A stretch of DNA of 64,000 bases from assembly GCA_937928595.1 (NCBI GenBank), contig CALGJV010000012.1, positions 124,001 through 188,000 on the forward strand. The letters are read 5' to 3'. Below are positions 52,858 to 61,761 of this stretch, one piece after another. Under the pieces are notes generated by a model that was not told the DNA's origin, did no database searches, and saw nothing but the letters and a program-made list of their open reading frames with translations. The stretch is from an uncultured Phycisphaerae bacterium (lineage in GTDB: Bacteria > Planctomycetota > Phycisphaerae > UBA1845 > Fen-1342). A program made the position numbers and the translations under genes. How positions within the stretch are numbered: the stretch's first letter is position 1; every line of letters begins with the position of its first letter.

Positions 52858-54114
52858 ATGACTGCCTGCCCTCCGAGCCGTGCGGACGTGGCCGCGGTCG
52901 GGGCCGGCGCGGCCGGCCTGATGGCGTCGATCTGGGCTGCGCGGCGTTGTCCCGGGTGGACGGTGCTGGCGCTGGACGGAGCCGAGCGGCTGGGGGCCAA
53001 AATCCTCGTGGCGGGCGGCGGCCGCTGCAACGTCACGAACGCGGAGGTGCGGGCCAAAGATTACTGGGGCGGTAGCCGGCGGGTCGTCCAACGAGTGCTG
53101 GCGGCCTGGCCGGTGTCCGAGACAGTCGCGTTCTTCGAGACGCTCGGGGTGTCGCTGCACGCGGAGGAGGGGGGCAAGCTCTTCCCGAACACGCACCGGG
53201 CGCGCACGGTACTCGATGCACTGCTTCGCGCCGCACGCGAAGCCGGCGTCCGACTCGTAACGGGCTGCCGCGTGACCGGTTTGGAGCGCACCGCCGCGGG
53301 CTTCGTGCTCACGACCGGCGGCGGACCGGTGTGGGCGCGGACGGTCGTGCTCGCGACGGGCGGGCTGGCGCTTCCCCGAAGCGGCAGCGACGGGACGGGC
53401 TACCGTCTCGCTGAGGCCCTCGGCCACACGCTGGTTCCGCCGACTCCGGCGCTGGTGCCGCTCGTGCTTGGCGGGGAGTTCCACCGGCCGCTTGCCGGCG
53501 TCTCGCACCCTGTCGAGGTCACGGTGCGGGCGGAAGGGGAGCGCCCGGTGACGCTCGGCGGGTCGCTGCTGTGGACGCATTTCGGCGTCAGCGGTCCCGT
53601 CGTGCTGAACGCATCCCGACACTGGCTGCGGGCGCAGTTGGCTGGCCGTGCGGCGACCGTGACGACGAACCTCCTTCCCGGCGAGCGGTTCGAGACGGCG
53701 GAGGCGGCGTGGCAGAGGCGGACCGCGGCGCAGCCGCGCCAGAGCGTGCAGGGGGCCCTGGCCGATCTCCTGCCGGCACGCGTGGCGGAGGCGGTGCTCA
53801 CCGAGCTGAGGATCGACCCCCGCGTGCCGCTGGCCCACCTGCCGCGTGACGGTCGCCGACGCCTGCTGAACGCGCTGCTGGCCTGGCCGCTGCCGGTGCG
53901 CGGCAGCCGCGGCTACAACTACGCGGAAGTCACCGCGGGCGGTATCCCGCTCGACGAAATCGACCCCGCGACCCTGCAATCTCGCGTCTGCCCGGGGCTT
54001 TTCCCGGTCGGCGAGATTCTCGACGTGGACGGCCGCATCGGCGGGTTCAACTTCCAATGGGCGTGGTCGAGCGGGTACGTGGCCGCGGAGGGAGTGGCGG
54101 CCGCGCTGGACTGA
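52858..54114 (+). CDS. HI0933/YhiN-family FAD-dependent oxidoreductase
   Basis: A 418-residue flavoprotein. The N-terminal dinucleotide motif is VAAVGAGAAGLMASIWAARR, and the hallmark GAKILVAGGGRCNVTNAE follows. Others are LFPNTHRARTVLDALL, VLATGGLALPRSGSDGTGYR, GSLLWTHFGVSGPVVLNASR, and the end GLFPVGEILDVDGRIGGFNF with WAWSSGY. The family is widespread and its substrate is not known; some members modify RNA or act in redox chemistry. The open frame begins 12 codons earlier (52822), but ATG 52858 places the FAD motif at the normal distance. Confidence 0.9.
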   Translation: MTACPPSRADVAAVGAGAAGLMASIWAARRCPGWTVLALDGAERLGAKILVAGGGRCNVTNAEVRAKDYWGGSRRVVQRVLAAWPVSETVAFFETLGVSLHAEEGGKLFPNTHRARTVLDALLRAAREAGVRLVTGCRVTGLERTAAGFVLTTGGGPVWARTVVLATGGLALPRSGSDGTGYRLAEALGHTLVPPTPALVPLVLGGEFHRPLAGVSHPVEVTVRAEGERPVTLGGSLLWTHFGVSGPVVLNASRHWLRAQLAGRAATVTTNLLPGERFETAEAAWQRRTAAQPRQSVQGALADLLPARVAEAVLTELRIDPRVPLAHLPRDGRRRLLNALLAWPLPVRGSRGYNYAEVTAGGIPLDEIDPATLQSRVCPGLFPVGEILDVDGRIGGFNFQWAWSSGYVAAEGVAAALD

Positions 54115-54169
54115 AACGTGCGGACCCGCGAAGTCGGCGCCGGGTCGTGTCCGCGGCCGGCGAGGGGTT

Positions 54170-55609
54170 TCACGCGAGCAGGAGCGGCCGGCCGGGCTCC
54201 ACTTTGAGCGGCGGCATCGTGGCGAGGCGCGCGCGCAGGTCTTCCACGTCGAGCGCGAACGCCGGGCTGATCTCCAGCGGGGCGGCCGGCTCCCCGTCAA
54301 CGCCGCGGGGCACGGGCACGCCGCAGGCTTCGAGCCAACGCGCGGCCCGGCGCACGAGGTCGCGCCGCGTGGTCGCGGGCGAATCGACGCCCTCGGCGTT
54401 CTTCACGGGGCTGAACTCCTCCTCGCGCCGCGTGAACAGCACGAGCGGGCGCTCGGCCAGCGGGATCGCGTCGAAAACGAAGAGCTCGAGCTTGACCGCA
54501 TTGGGGGCCGTCGGCTCGGCGACCCGGCCGGCGTCATCGACGGTCGGCACCTTCTTCTCGGCCCGATGCCACGGGAGCTGCACACGGGCACCGGGCGCCG
54601 TCAGCCGCTCCACGAAACTCCGGCTCAGCACATGAATCGCGATGCTGCCGGCGTCAAAGCGCCGGGAGCCGTCCGCGTTGCGCGCCGTCGCGAGCGATTC
54701 CGGCAAGTCGCTGTACTCGATCACCGTCACGCGGCCGTCCACGAGACAGAAGTTGCCGACTTTCTCGGTGTCGAACGCCTTCGTGACCGCCTTGCTCGAC
54801 ATCTCCGAGCCGGTGAGCAGATGCAACCCGATGAACAACGGATCGATTGTTCGCACCAGCGGGTTGTCCACCTGGAAGTAGCTGATCGTGTCGATGCCGT
54901 GGGCACGCATGTCGTCGAGCGCACCGCGCTCTCGCAGCGCCCGCAGGCTGCCGCCGTGTCCGTCGGGCGACAGCGCGAGCCGGTGACGCTCCGCCAGGGC
55001 CATCCGCCCGTCCGGCAGGAATGCCGGCATCTGACCCTGCTGGAAAAATACGACCTCATCCGCTCGCAGGCCGAAGTAGCGGTGATCGGCAAAGAAGGCG
55101 GTCGTCTGCGCGTGGTTCACCGGGCTGGTCATGATGTACCAGCGGGGGCGGCGGCCGTAACGGCGCTCGACGCCGAGCAGCCCCTCGGCGAAAAGCTGGA
55201 AAAGCGTCGCGTTGCGCACCGGGCTGATCGAAAACGCGCCCTTCGGGCCGTCGAACCCCAGCCGCGTGCCCTGTCCGCCCGCCACGGTAAACGCGGCCAC
55301 GCGCCCCGCCCGAAGCGCCTCTTCGCCGGTCCGGCGGGCCCGGTTGTACAGGTCCGCCCGGTCCGGCCCGGGCTCTGCGGGGTAGCTCGGCGGCGGCTCG
55401 ATGTGTTCCGGGATGTGCACCGTCGGCCGCTGTCGCACGTGCGTCTCGATGAGTGACGCGCAGAGCTCAAAATCCACCTGATCGAGGTCGTCAAGCAACT
55501 GCGCCCGCTCGCCGTCGGTCAGCTCCGTCCAGAAGCGGAGGAGGTGCGTCTGGTGGTGCCGGGACAACTTCTGCGTCCAGTCGGCGTATCGATCGGACAA
55601 CGTGGCCAT
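54170..55609 (-). CDS. UDP-sugar pyrophosphorylase (UDPGP/UAP type 1 family)
   Basis: A 479-residue nucleotidyltransferase of the eukaryote-like UDPGP family. The nucleotide loop is FTVAGGQGTRLGFDGPKGAF (about residues 107-126). Further marks are YIMTSPVNHAQTTAFFADH, FFQQGQMPAF, SPDGHGGSLRALRERG, YFQVDNPLVR and KVPTVDDAG. It resembles UDP-N-acetylglucosamine pyrophosphorylase more than UDP-glucose pyrophosphorylase, and should make UDP-HexNAc from the sugar 1-phosphate and UTP. That product feeds peptidoglycan-like or surface glycan synthesis. It is divergent from the DUF362 gene (50 bases). Confidence 0.88.
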   Translation of the reverse strand: MATLSDRYADWTQKLSRHHQTHLLRFWTELTDGERAQLLDDLDQVDFELCASLIETHVRQRPTVHIPEHIEPPPSYPAEPGPDRADLYNRARRTGEEALRAGRVAAFTVAGGQGTRLGFDGPKGAFSISPVRNATLFQLFAEGLLGVERRYGRRPRWYIMTSPVNHAQTTAFFADHRYFGLRADEVVFFQQGQMPAFLPDGRMALAERHRLALSPDGHGGSLRALRERGALDDMRAHGIDTISYFQVDNPLVRTIDPLFIGLHLLTGSEMSSKAVTKAFDTEKVGNFCLVDGRVTVIEYSDLPESLATARNADGSRRFDAGSIAIHVLSRSFVERLTAPGARVQLPWHRAEKKVPTVDDAGRVAEPTAPNAVKLELFVFDAIPLAERPLVLFTRREEEFSPVKNAEGVDSPATTRRDLVRRAARWLEACGVPVPRGVDGEPAAPLEISPAFALDVEDLRARLATMPPLKVEPGRPLLLA

Positions 55610-55659
55610 CTTCCGGATTCCATCAAAGCGGGAGGCGCTCGCGTCGCGATAGGGTAGTT

Positions 55660-56709
55660 ATGCTCCGGGAACCGGTCAAACCGCCGGGTGGCTTGACCCG
55701 CCGCGACGTTCTCCGTGCGGCTGCGGCGGCGGGCACCGCCGCCTTTGTCGGCCGGTCCACCGCTTTCGCTCCCGTTCCGCCGCTGGTCGAGTCGCCGCCG
55801 ACCAGCCGCCCGGCGACTGCGCCCGCGGAGCGTCCTTGGTGGCTGGCCGCGCAGCCGCGACGGTCCCGGGTCGCGGAGATCACTTCTGGCGAGGTGTTTC
55901 GGCAGGGGGGCATCGATTCGGCCGTCTTGCGGCGGATGCTGGACGCCGGGTTGGCTGCGGCGGTGGGGCTCCCGACGGCGGCTGCGGCTTGGCGGCAGGT
56001 CCTGGGCCCGGCCCAGCGGATCCTGCTGAAGTTTAACCACGTCGGCGGATTGGTAATCGGGACGAACGAAGCCTTAGCGCAGGCGATGGTTGCATCGCTG
56101 ACTGAGGCCGGATACGCCGCCGAGCGGCTGGTCCTGGCCGAGGTGCCGTCGCCGACAACTTCCGCCGCGGGCGCGCGTCGGCCTGTTCCCGGGTGGGGTG
56201 GCGGGCTGCCGCTCGGGGAGGCGACGGAGGAAATCGCGGCGGCATTCCTTGAGGCCGACGCGGTCGTGAGCATCGGACAGCTCAAGACGCATGGCCTGGC
56301 CGGCATGAGCGGGGTGATGAAGAACCTCGCGTACGGCATCATTCGCCGCCCCGGACGGTACCACGCGAACGCATGTTCGCCGTTCGTTGGCCAGATTATC
56401 GGACATCCGGATGTCAGTCGGCGTCTCCGCCTATGTGTCTTGTCGGCGCTCAGGGTCCTGGTCCGCGGAGGGCCGGAGGCATTCGAGGAGGACCTGTACC
56501 AGTCCCGGACGCTGCTGGTCGGGGTTGACCCGGTGGCAGTCGACGTGGTAGGGCTCGATCACTTGCTATTTGCCCGGCGGAAGATGGGCGAGACCGAAGG
56601 GGTACGAGTACCTCATCTGGCCGCAGCGGCGGCCGCCGGCGTTGGTCGGGGCGACCCGCTCGACATTGAGCGGGTCGCAGTGGCCGACCCCGGCCAAGTG
56701 ATGGGGTAA
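55660..56709 (+). CDS. Tat-exported DUF362 protein
   Basis: A 349-residue protein. The N-terminus has a twin-arginine signal, LTRRDVLRAAAAAGTAAFVG, suggesting folded export, perhaps with a metal or cofactor. A linker with TSRPATAPAERP follows. The DUF362 core shows RILLKFNHVGG, AEVPSPTTSAAGARRPVPGW, DAVVSIGQLKTHGLAGMSGV, MKNLAYGIIRRPGRYHANAC and VDPVAVDVVGLDHLLFARRK. DUF362 proteins are often fused to ferredoxins; none is present here. Enzymatic role unknown. The ATG at 55660 overlaps no neighbour and lies 50 bases from the divergent pyrophosphorylase start. Confidence 0.85.
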   Translation: MLREPVKPPGGLTRRDVLRAAAAAGTAAFVGRSTAFAPVPPLVESPPTSRPATAPAERPWWLAAQPRRSRVAEITSGEVFRQGGIDSAVLRRMLDAGLAAAVGLPTAAAAWRQVLGPAQRILLKFNHVGGLVIGTNEALAQAMVASLTEAGYAAERLVLAEVPSPTTSAAGARRPVPGWGGGLPLGEATEEIAAAFLEADAVVSIGQLKTHGLAGMSGVMKNLAYGIIRRPGRYHANACSPFVGQIIGHPDVSRRLRLCVLSALRVLVRGGPEAFEEDLYQSRTLLVGVDPVAVDVVGLDHLLFARRKMGETEGVRVPHLAAAAAAGVGRGDPLDIERVAVADPGQVMG

Positions 56710-56763
56710 GTCAGTCGGCGTTGGCCGGCGAACGGAGCCCGGCGGTCCGACCATCCCGAAATG

Positions 56764-56821
56764 GTCACTTTTTCGTTGACAGCCCCATTTGTCCCGGTAT
56801 TCTTAGGATGTGAAAAGTGAC
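56764..56821 (+). promoter_or_regulatory. Strong sigma-70 promoter flanked by an inverted repeat
   Basis: TTGACA (56776-56781) and TATTCT (56798-56803), 16 bases apart, lie between GTCACTTTT (56764-56772) and its exact inverse AAAAGTGAC (56813-56821). One arm sits just upstream of the -35 and the other on the likely start site, as a repressor operator could. The transcript would start near 56810, about 500 bases before the next gene. Confidence 0.6.
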
Positions 56822-57315
56822 GGTTTAGGACGAATGAGGGCGATATAGCAATCAGGGCAAGGCATAAATCGTTTCATACGCATCATCAGCTGGCTTTCGT
56901 TTGCCCCTCGTTCATCGCGTTCTCCCCGACGTTCGTTCCTGCCGTATGCGGCTTCACGCTGCTGTTCGCGCGCCGACGATTTCGCGTCGTTCGTGCTTCT
57001 TCGCAGTGTGGGGTTGAACTACGCCCGAGCCGCGCAAATGTTGCGGGCCTGCGAGGCGGAGCCGCATAGATCTCTCGAGGCGCTTGATCCGCGGCGACCG
57101 GGTCCCATGCGGTCGCGAGGCGTCGGCCTGCGTCGGGCCGGCGCCTGTGCGCGGCGATCAGTTGCGGCGAGTGTCGAGGACGAGCGCAGTCGGACCTGAC
57201 ACAGTCCCGGCTGAGAAGGATCAGCCACGTTCTCGTACGTAACATTGTCGCATCAGCCGGTTTTGCGTGTCGCGGGCTGATCGGCAGGCGGTGATGGGAA
57301 CACAGGAGATTTCTC
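56822..57315. other. Long untranslated leader or unannotated RNA region
   Basis: No gene is supported in this 494-base stretch, though a minus-strand open frame crosses it. Two adjacent hairpins can be drawn: GCGACCG (57092-57098) with CGGTCGC (57108-57114), and an 11-bp stem with one wobble (57118-57128 with 57136-57146). Because a strong promoter lies just upstream, the region is either a structured leader of the prepilin-like gene or a separate small RNA. Confidence 0.45.
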
Positions 57316-58230
57316 GTGAAAAAGTCGAAGGCGTTTACCCTGATCGAGCTGCTGGTGGTGGTGGCGATCATCGCATTGCTGATCTCCATCCTGCTGCCCA
57401 GCCTCGCCCGTGCGCGCGAGATCGCGAAGCGGGCGGTGTGCGCCGCGAACCTGAAGGGCATCGGCACCGGGTTCAAGACGTACGCGAACGACAACTACGA
57501 TTCATACCCGATCTCGCTCTTCCAGGAAGGCGGGACGGGCGTGAACGGGACCGCAGTCAACTTCGTGGGGCAGATGAGCGTCAACTACACGTCGCAGATC
57601 ACGACGGCGACGTGGTCGAACGTGCACCCGAGCCGCTCGCTGTTCATCCTCGTGATCGACGGCACGGTGACGGCCAAGCAGTTCATCTGCCCGAGCTCCG
57701 GCGATGCGGAAGACGACCTCCGCAACCGCAGCGGCTCGACCGAAGTCGCGTCACAGCCCGGCACGAACCGGTTCGACTTCAAGGGCTACCCGTTCCTGAG
57801 CTACGGCTATCAGCTCCCGTTCGGGAAGGGCAAGCCCAATGAGAACCTGGACGCCCGCATGGCCATCTCGGCCGACAAGGGCCCGTTCTTCACTGCGGAC
57901 GCGCAGCAGGCCGATGGGACGGTCCGGGACAAGTACGAGACGGGCGTCAACAACCCGGCTCTGCTGGGTGCGACCACCGCGTCGGACATCCTCAAGGCCG
58001 AGAACGAGAAGTGGCGGCCGTACAACAGCCGCAACCACGCGGGCGAGGGCGAGAACGTACTGTTCCAGGACGGCCACGTCGAGTTCGTGAAGAAGCCGAT
58101 CGTCGGCGTGAACTACGACAACATTTACACCATGCACGACGGTTTCACGCTGGAGCGGACCCTGCTCGGCGTCAAGCCCGCCAACCAGCTCGGCCCGTAC
58201 CGGAACACGGATTCCGTCATCGTGCCGTAG
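57316..58230 (+). CDS. Prepilin-type N-terminal cleavage/methylation protein (H-X9-DG type)
   Basis: A 304-residue pseudopilin-like protein with a GTG start after ACAGGAGATTTCTC. The mature N-terminus is [20 protein letters not shown] (residues 6-25), followed by [20 protein letters not shown]. The C-terminal domain contains [18 protein letters not shown], the characteristic DGH motif. Between lie variable Ser/Thr/Asn-rich sequences. It has a long candidate leader with its own promoter and a terminator after it, so it is regulated as a single unit. Role unknown; cleavage by prepilin peptidase and membrane or pilus-like assembly are expected from the N-terminus. Confidence 0.88.
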   Translation: MKKSKAFTLIELLVVVAIIALLISILLPSLARAREIAKRAVCAANLKGIGTGFKTYANDNYDSYPISLFQEGGTGVNGTAVNFVGQMSVNYTSQITTATWSNVHPSRSLFILVIDGTVTAKQFICPSSGDAEDDLRNRSGSTEVASQPGTNRFDFKGYPFLSYGYQLPFGKGKPNENLDARMAISADKGPFFTADAQQADGTVRDKYETGVNNPALLGATTASDILKAENEKWRPYNSRNHAGEGENVLFQDGHVEFVKKPIVGVNYDNIYTMHDGFTLERTLLGVKPANQLGPYRNTDSVIVP

Positions 58231-58272
58231 TTGTCAGAAGCACCGAGACCGAGCGCCGGGCGGGGCTTGTCC

Positions 58273-58301
58273 AACCGGACGGGTTCCGCCCGGTTCCTTT
58301 T
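58273..58301 (+). terminator. Rho-independent terminator of the third prepilin-like gene
   Basis: AACCGGACGG (58273-58282) pairs with CCGCCCGGTT (58286-58295) with one mismatch and a 3-base loop, followed by CCTTTT. Confidence 0.6.
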
Positions 58302-58364
58302 CCCGGGAGCGGGGCCGGACGGGGGCCCCGACCAGAGCCGCGCCTGGGTCCCGCGTAAAAACCG

Positions 58365-58393
58365 TTGTGCCTGCCGGGGGTTGCGCGTACGAT
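58365..58393 (+). promoter_or_regulatory. Candidate sigma-70 promoter of rpsA
   Basis: TTGTGC (58365-58370) and TACGAT (58388-58393) have 17-base spacing. An alternative GATAAT at 58391-58396 overlaps. The predicted leader is about 35 bases. Confidence 0.5.
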
Positions 58394-58436
58394 AATCTAT
58401 TCGGGACCGAAAGGACTCCCCTTGAGGAACGGTGCC

Positions 58437-59912
58437 GTGTCGATCGACCCGCGTGAACTGGACGAAGCGCAGCTGAACCGCGAGCTGGCCGCCGAGGTGG
58501 GGGACCTGTCCCCGGCCGACCTCGACCGGCTGGCCAGCGCGGAGCCAAGTCATGCCCCCGCACCCGACGAGAAAGGGCGGATCCGCGGGCGGATCATTAG
58601 TATCAACGGCCCGGACGTGTTCGTGGACATCGGGTCGAAGAGCGAGGGGGTGCTGCCGCTCGACGAGTTCGAGCCGGATTCGCCCCCGCATGTGGGGCAG
58701 GTGCTGTCGCTCGTGGCGCAGGGGTTCGACCGCGAATCGGGGCTCATGCGCCTGTCGCTCAAGGAGGCCAAGGCCCGGGCGAACCTGGAGGAGCTGCGGG
58801 TCGGGGACATCGTCAAGGGGCGGGTCACCGGAAGCAATACGGGCGGGCTCGAGTTGCGGATCCACGGGCTGCGCGGCTTCCTGCCGATGAGCCAGATCGA
58901 CATCGTGCGTCACGACAACGTGGCGGCGTTCATGGGGCACTGGCTGGAGTGCGAAGTCACCGAGATCGACCGGCGCGGCAAGAACCTGATCCTCAGCCGC
59001 CGGCGGATTCTCGAGCGGCAGCGGGACGAGGAGCGGGAGCAGTTGCGGTTCCAGTTGGCCGAGGGCCAGGTTCGCAAGGGCGTGGTGCGCCGCATCACGG
59101 ACTTCGGCGCGTTCGTGGACATCGGCGGCCTGGACGGTCTGCTCCACGTCAGCGACATCAGCTACAGCCGCGTCAATCATCCCGGCGACGTGCTCAAGGT
59201 CGGGCAGGAGCTCGAGGTCAAGGTCCTGAAGGTCGATCTGGTGAAGGACCGGATCTCGCTCGGGCTCAAGCAGCTTGCGCCGGACCCGTGGACGCTCGCC
59301 GAAGGGCGCTACCACCCGGGCGACACGCTCGAGGGTCGCGTGACGAAGCTGATGGACTTCGGGGCGTTCGTCACGCTGGCGGACGGCATCGAGGGGCTCA
59401 TCCCCGTGAGCGAGATGAGCTGGACCCAGCGGGTCATGCATCCGAAGGACGTCGTCAAGGTCGGAGACGCGGTCCGGGTCGCGGTTCTCGCGGTGGACGT
59501 CGCCAAGCGCAAGATTACTCTCAGTTTGAAAGCACTCAGCGCCGACCCGTGGAACGGCATTACGGAGCGCTACGCGCCGGACAGCGTCGTCAGCGGCGCG
59601 GTCACGCGCCTCACCCAGTTCGGCGCGTTCGTGCAGCTCGAGGAGGGCGTCGAGGGGCTCATCCACATCTCGCAGCTTTCCGACAAGCGCATTCGCACAC
59701 CGGGCGACGTCGTCAAGGTCGGGGAGGTCATCCAGGTGAAGGTGCTGTCGGTCGACACCGAGCAGCGGCGCATCTCCCTGTCGCTGCGGGCACTGACCGC
59801 GGCGGGCGGCGGGGGTGAGGAGGCTGCGGCGACGGCGGGCGGGGACGCGGCCGCGGCAGAGTCCAACAAGAAGGCCCGCCAGCGGCCGCGGCGGGGCGGC
59901 CTGAGCTGGTAA
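58437..59912 (+). CDS. rpsA: Ribosomal protein S1
   Basis: A 491-residue protein with five S1 RNA-binding domains: GRIRGRIISINGPDVFVDIG, GDIVKGRVTGSNTGGLELRI, GQVRKGVVRRITDFGAFVDI, GDTLEGRVTKLMDFGAFVTL and DSVVSGAVTRLTQFGAFVQL. The domain set and inter-domain KDRISLGLKQL and KRKITLSLKAL phrases are those of RpsA, which helps bring mRNA to the 30S subunit. E. coli S1 has six domains. The C-terminal tail is Ala/Gly rich then basic (KKARQRPRRGG). GTG 58437 (GAGG nine bases upstream) was chosen; a TTG at 58422 after AAAGGA is an alternative. Confidence 0.92.
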   Translation: MSIDPRELDEAQLNRELAAEVGDLSPADLDRLASAEPSHAPAPDEKGRIRGRIISINGPDVFVDIGSKSEGVLPLDEFEPDSPPHVGQVLSLVAQGFDRESGLMRLSLKEAKARANLEELRVGDIVKGRVTGSNTGGLELRIHGLRGFLPMSQIDIVRHDNVAAFMGHWLECEVTEIDRRGKNLILSRRRILERQRDEEREQLRFQLAEGQVRKGVVRRITDFGAFVDIGGLDGLLHVSDISYSRVNHPGDVLKVGQELEVKVLKVDLVKDRISLGLKQLAPDPWTLAEGRYHPGDTLEGRVTKLMDFGAFVTLADGIEGLIPVSEMSWTQRVMHPKDVVKVGDAVRVAVLAVDVAKRKITLSLKALSADPWNGITERYAPDSVVSGAVTRLTQFGAFVQLEEGVEGLIHISQLSDKRIRTPGDVVKVGEVIQVKVLSVDTEQRRISLSLRALTAAGGGGEEAAATAGGDAAAAESNKKARQRPRRGGLSW

Positions 59913-59948
59913 GCCCGCCACGGGTTCGGTGCGCAACTTGGAGGGCGC

Positions 59949-61721
59949 CTACCGTTCCGCGGGGCGGGTCGCGGGACCGGCGCGGCGGTGCTCGGGGCTC
60001 GGCTCGACCAGGATCATCAGGGGCATGCGGTGGGGGCTGCGGCGGGCCGCGCACCACTCGTGCCACGATCGGTCGGCGTCCGTCCGACTGGGCCACCCGA
60101 GCCGCTGCCACCAGTCGGCGGGCACCCCGCCGCGGAAGAGCTCCAGCACGCGGCGGGCGGGCGTGCCGCCGGCCGGCTCGGCTGCGGCGGCCTCGATGAG
60201 CCAACTGCCGAGGGCCGCCGCCTCCGCGTAAAAGCCGTCGATGTCGGCGGGCAGGTCCGTCGCGGCCAGCAGCCGATCCAGCGCCGGCGGCTGCGCGTCG
60301 AGCCGACGGCGGTACATCAGTCGGCGGGCGGGGGGCTCGGCCTGGAGCGCGAGCGCCTCGTCCACCGCCAGGGGCAGCGGCGCGCCGCCGGTCAGGGCGC
60401 TGATCAAGTGATGCGTCAGCTCGTGCGGCAGCGTGCTGCTGAGCAGCCACGGATCCGTCTGGAACACGTCGAGCGAGCGGGCCACGATGCGCTCCCCCTG
60501 CACGCGAGTTCGGCTGACCGCGAACGTGATGCCGCCGGTACCGGTCGCGGCGTGGAGCTCATCGCGCGAGCCGTGCACGCGGATCGTGCAGGGCGGGTCC
60601 CACGCCGGGGGCAGGTCCGCACCGAGCCACGCGGCCAGGCCGGCGAGATGGTATTCGGCGGCCTCGGCGACGCGCTCCGCGACCAGGTCGTTACGGGCTT
60701 CGACGGTTACATGGGCCGCGGCGCGCCGCTTGTTGGCCTCGGGCAAAGCGATGCTCCAGAACCCGTCCCGGCGGGCCACGGGCAGGTCCGCGTAGATCGC
60801 GCGAACACGGGCGACCGCCCGCTCGCGGAGCCGTGCCACGGCTGCGCGGCGCTGGTCGAGGGGCGGCAGTTCCCACGCGGCGCCGACGGCTTCCGCGTAC
60901 ATCCGCCCGGCCTCGAGCATCTGGCCGGCCCGCTCAGCGAGCAGTCCGCCGAGTATCTGACCGACGATCGGCTCGTTGCATTGGCGAAGTACGTCGATCG
61001 CGCGGGCGAGCAGACGCCCGGCGGCGTTCGGATCGAGCGGTTCGCGGAAGTCGCTCTCCGCGACGGCCAGAGCGAGTGAGACCGCCCAGCGGGCGTGGAC
61101 GTCGGCCGGCGCGGCGGGATGGTCGGCCAGCAGCGCCTCGTACAGCGCGAAGGCCTCGGCGAAGTTGCGGGCGAGGTATGCGTCGTCGGCCGCCCCACGC
61201 CACGCGGAGCGACGGCGCTGCGTGAGCGCCGCCCGCAGGTCCGGTCGCAGAGCCTCCACGTCGCGGATGCGCTCCAACGCGGTATCGAACAGCTCCAGGC
61301 GCAGCAGTTGGTCGAGTGCGGGGGCCTGCTCCCCCGCGGCCCGGCGGGCGGCGGCGAGGCGGTCGCGGAGTCGGGTCGCGTCGGGCTGGGCGGGCTCGAC
61401 CGCCAGGATCGCCGTCAGCGCCGTGTCGGCGTCGTCGTAGCGGCGGTCCGCCAGCCACGTTTCCGCGAGCGTGAGATGCAGATCGACGAACGCCCGGCGC
61501 ACCGCGGGGTCGTCCGGCCGGCGGCGCAGGGCGTCCTGGGCCCGCCGAACGGCGTCGGCGGTGCGACCGGCGGCGAGGTCGGCCCGCAGCGCGGCCGGCA
61601 GGGTGTCGGGTGCGGCCGACGGGGGCGGCTGAGCGGGGACCGGCGCGGCGAGCAGCAGCAGGAGCGCTGCCTTGAGCCGACCCCGTCGTGGCCTACAATG
61701 CACGATCTGTCCGCGTTTCAT
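59949..61721 (-). CDS. TPR-like protein with HEXXH gluzincin-type peptidase domain
   Basis: A 590-residue protein. A signal sequence or anchor is at 14-28 (GRLKALLLLLLAAPV in part). Residues 35-300 are helical TPR-like repeats (AGRTADAVRRAQDALRRRPD, RRYDDADTALTAILAVEP). Residues about 330-560 resemble a peptidase MA-like domain: LPHELTHHLISAL with His433, Glu434 and His437, and Glu455 in VDEALAL 18 residues later, the pattern of a gluzincin zinc peptidase. The two parts suggest a periplasmic or secreted scaffold with proteolytic activity. It is divergent from the PIN-TRAM gene. Substrates are unknown. Confidence 0.75.
   Translation of the reverse strand: MKRGQIVHCRPRRGRLKAALLLLLAAPVPAQPPPSAAPDTLPAALRADLAAGRTADAVRRAQDALRRRPDDPAVRRAFVDLHLTLAETWLADRRYDDADTALTAILAVEPAQPDATRLRDRLAAARRAAGEQAPALDQLLRLELFDTALERIRDVEALRPDLRAALTQRRRSAWRGAADDAYLARNFAEAFALYEALLADHPAAPADVHARWAVSLALAVAESDFREPLDPNAAGRLLARAIDVLRQCNEPIVGQILGGLLAERAGQMLEAGRMYAEAVGAAWELPPLDQRRAAVARLRERAVARVRAIYADLPVARRDGFWSIALPEANKRRAAAHVTVEARNDLVAERVAEAAEYHLAGLAAWLGADLPPAWDPPCTIRVHGSRDELHAATGTGGITFAVSRTRVQGERIVARSLDVFQTDPWLLSSTLPHELTHHLISALTGGAPLPLAVDEALALQAEPPARRLMYRRRLDAQPPALDRLLAATDLPADIDGFYAEAAALGSWLIEAAAAEPAGGTPARRVLELFRGGVPADWWQRLGWPSRTDADRSWHEWCAARRSPHRMPLMILVEPSPEHRRAGPATRPAER
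61672..61699 (+). promoter_or_regulatory. Sigma-70 promoter of the PIN-TRAM gene
   Basis: TTGAGC (61672-61677) and TACAAT (61694-61699) have 16-base spacing. The promoter lies inside the start region of the divergent TPR/peptidase gene, so the two genes overlap in their control regions. Confidence 0.5.
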
Positions 61722-61761
61722 CGGCGGGCCCTCCGCGGGCCCGGATTATAAGGAGTCGGAC

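Noticed and set aside
56886-57494. A 202-residue minus-strand open frame across the 56.9-57.5 kb region
   Set aside because: One third is antisense to the prepilin-like gene, and the rest has no coding character that I can support.
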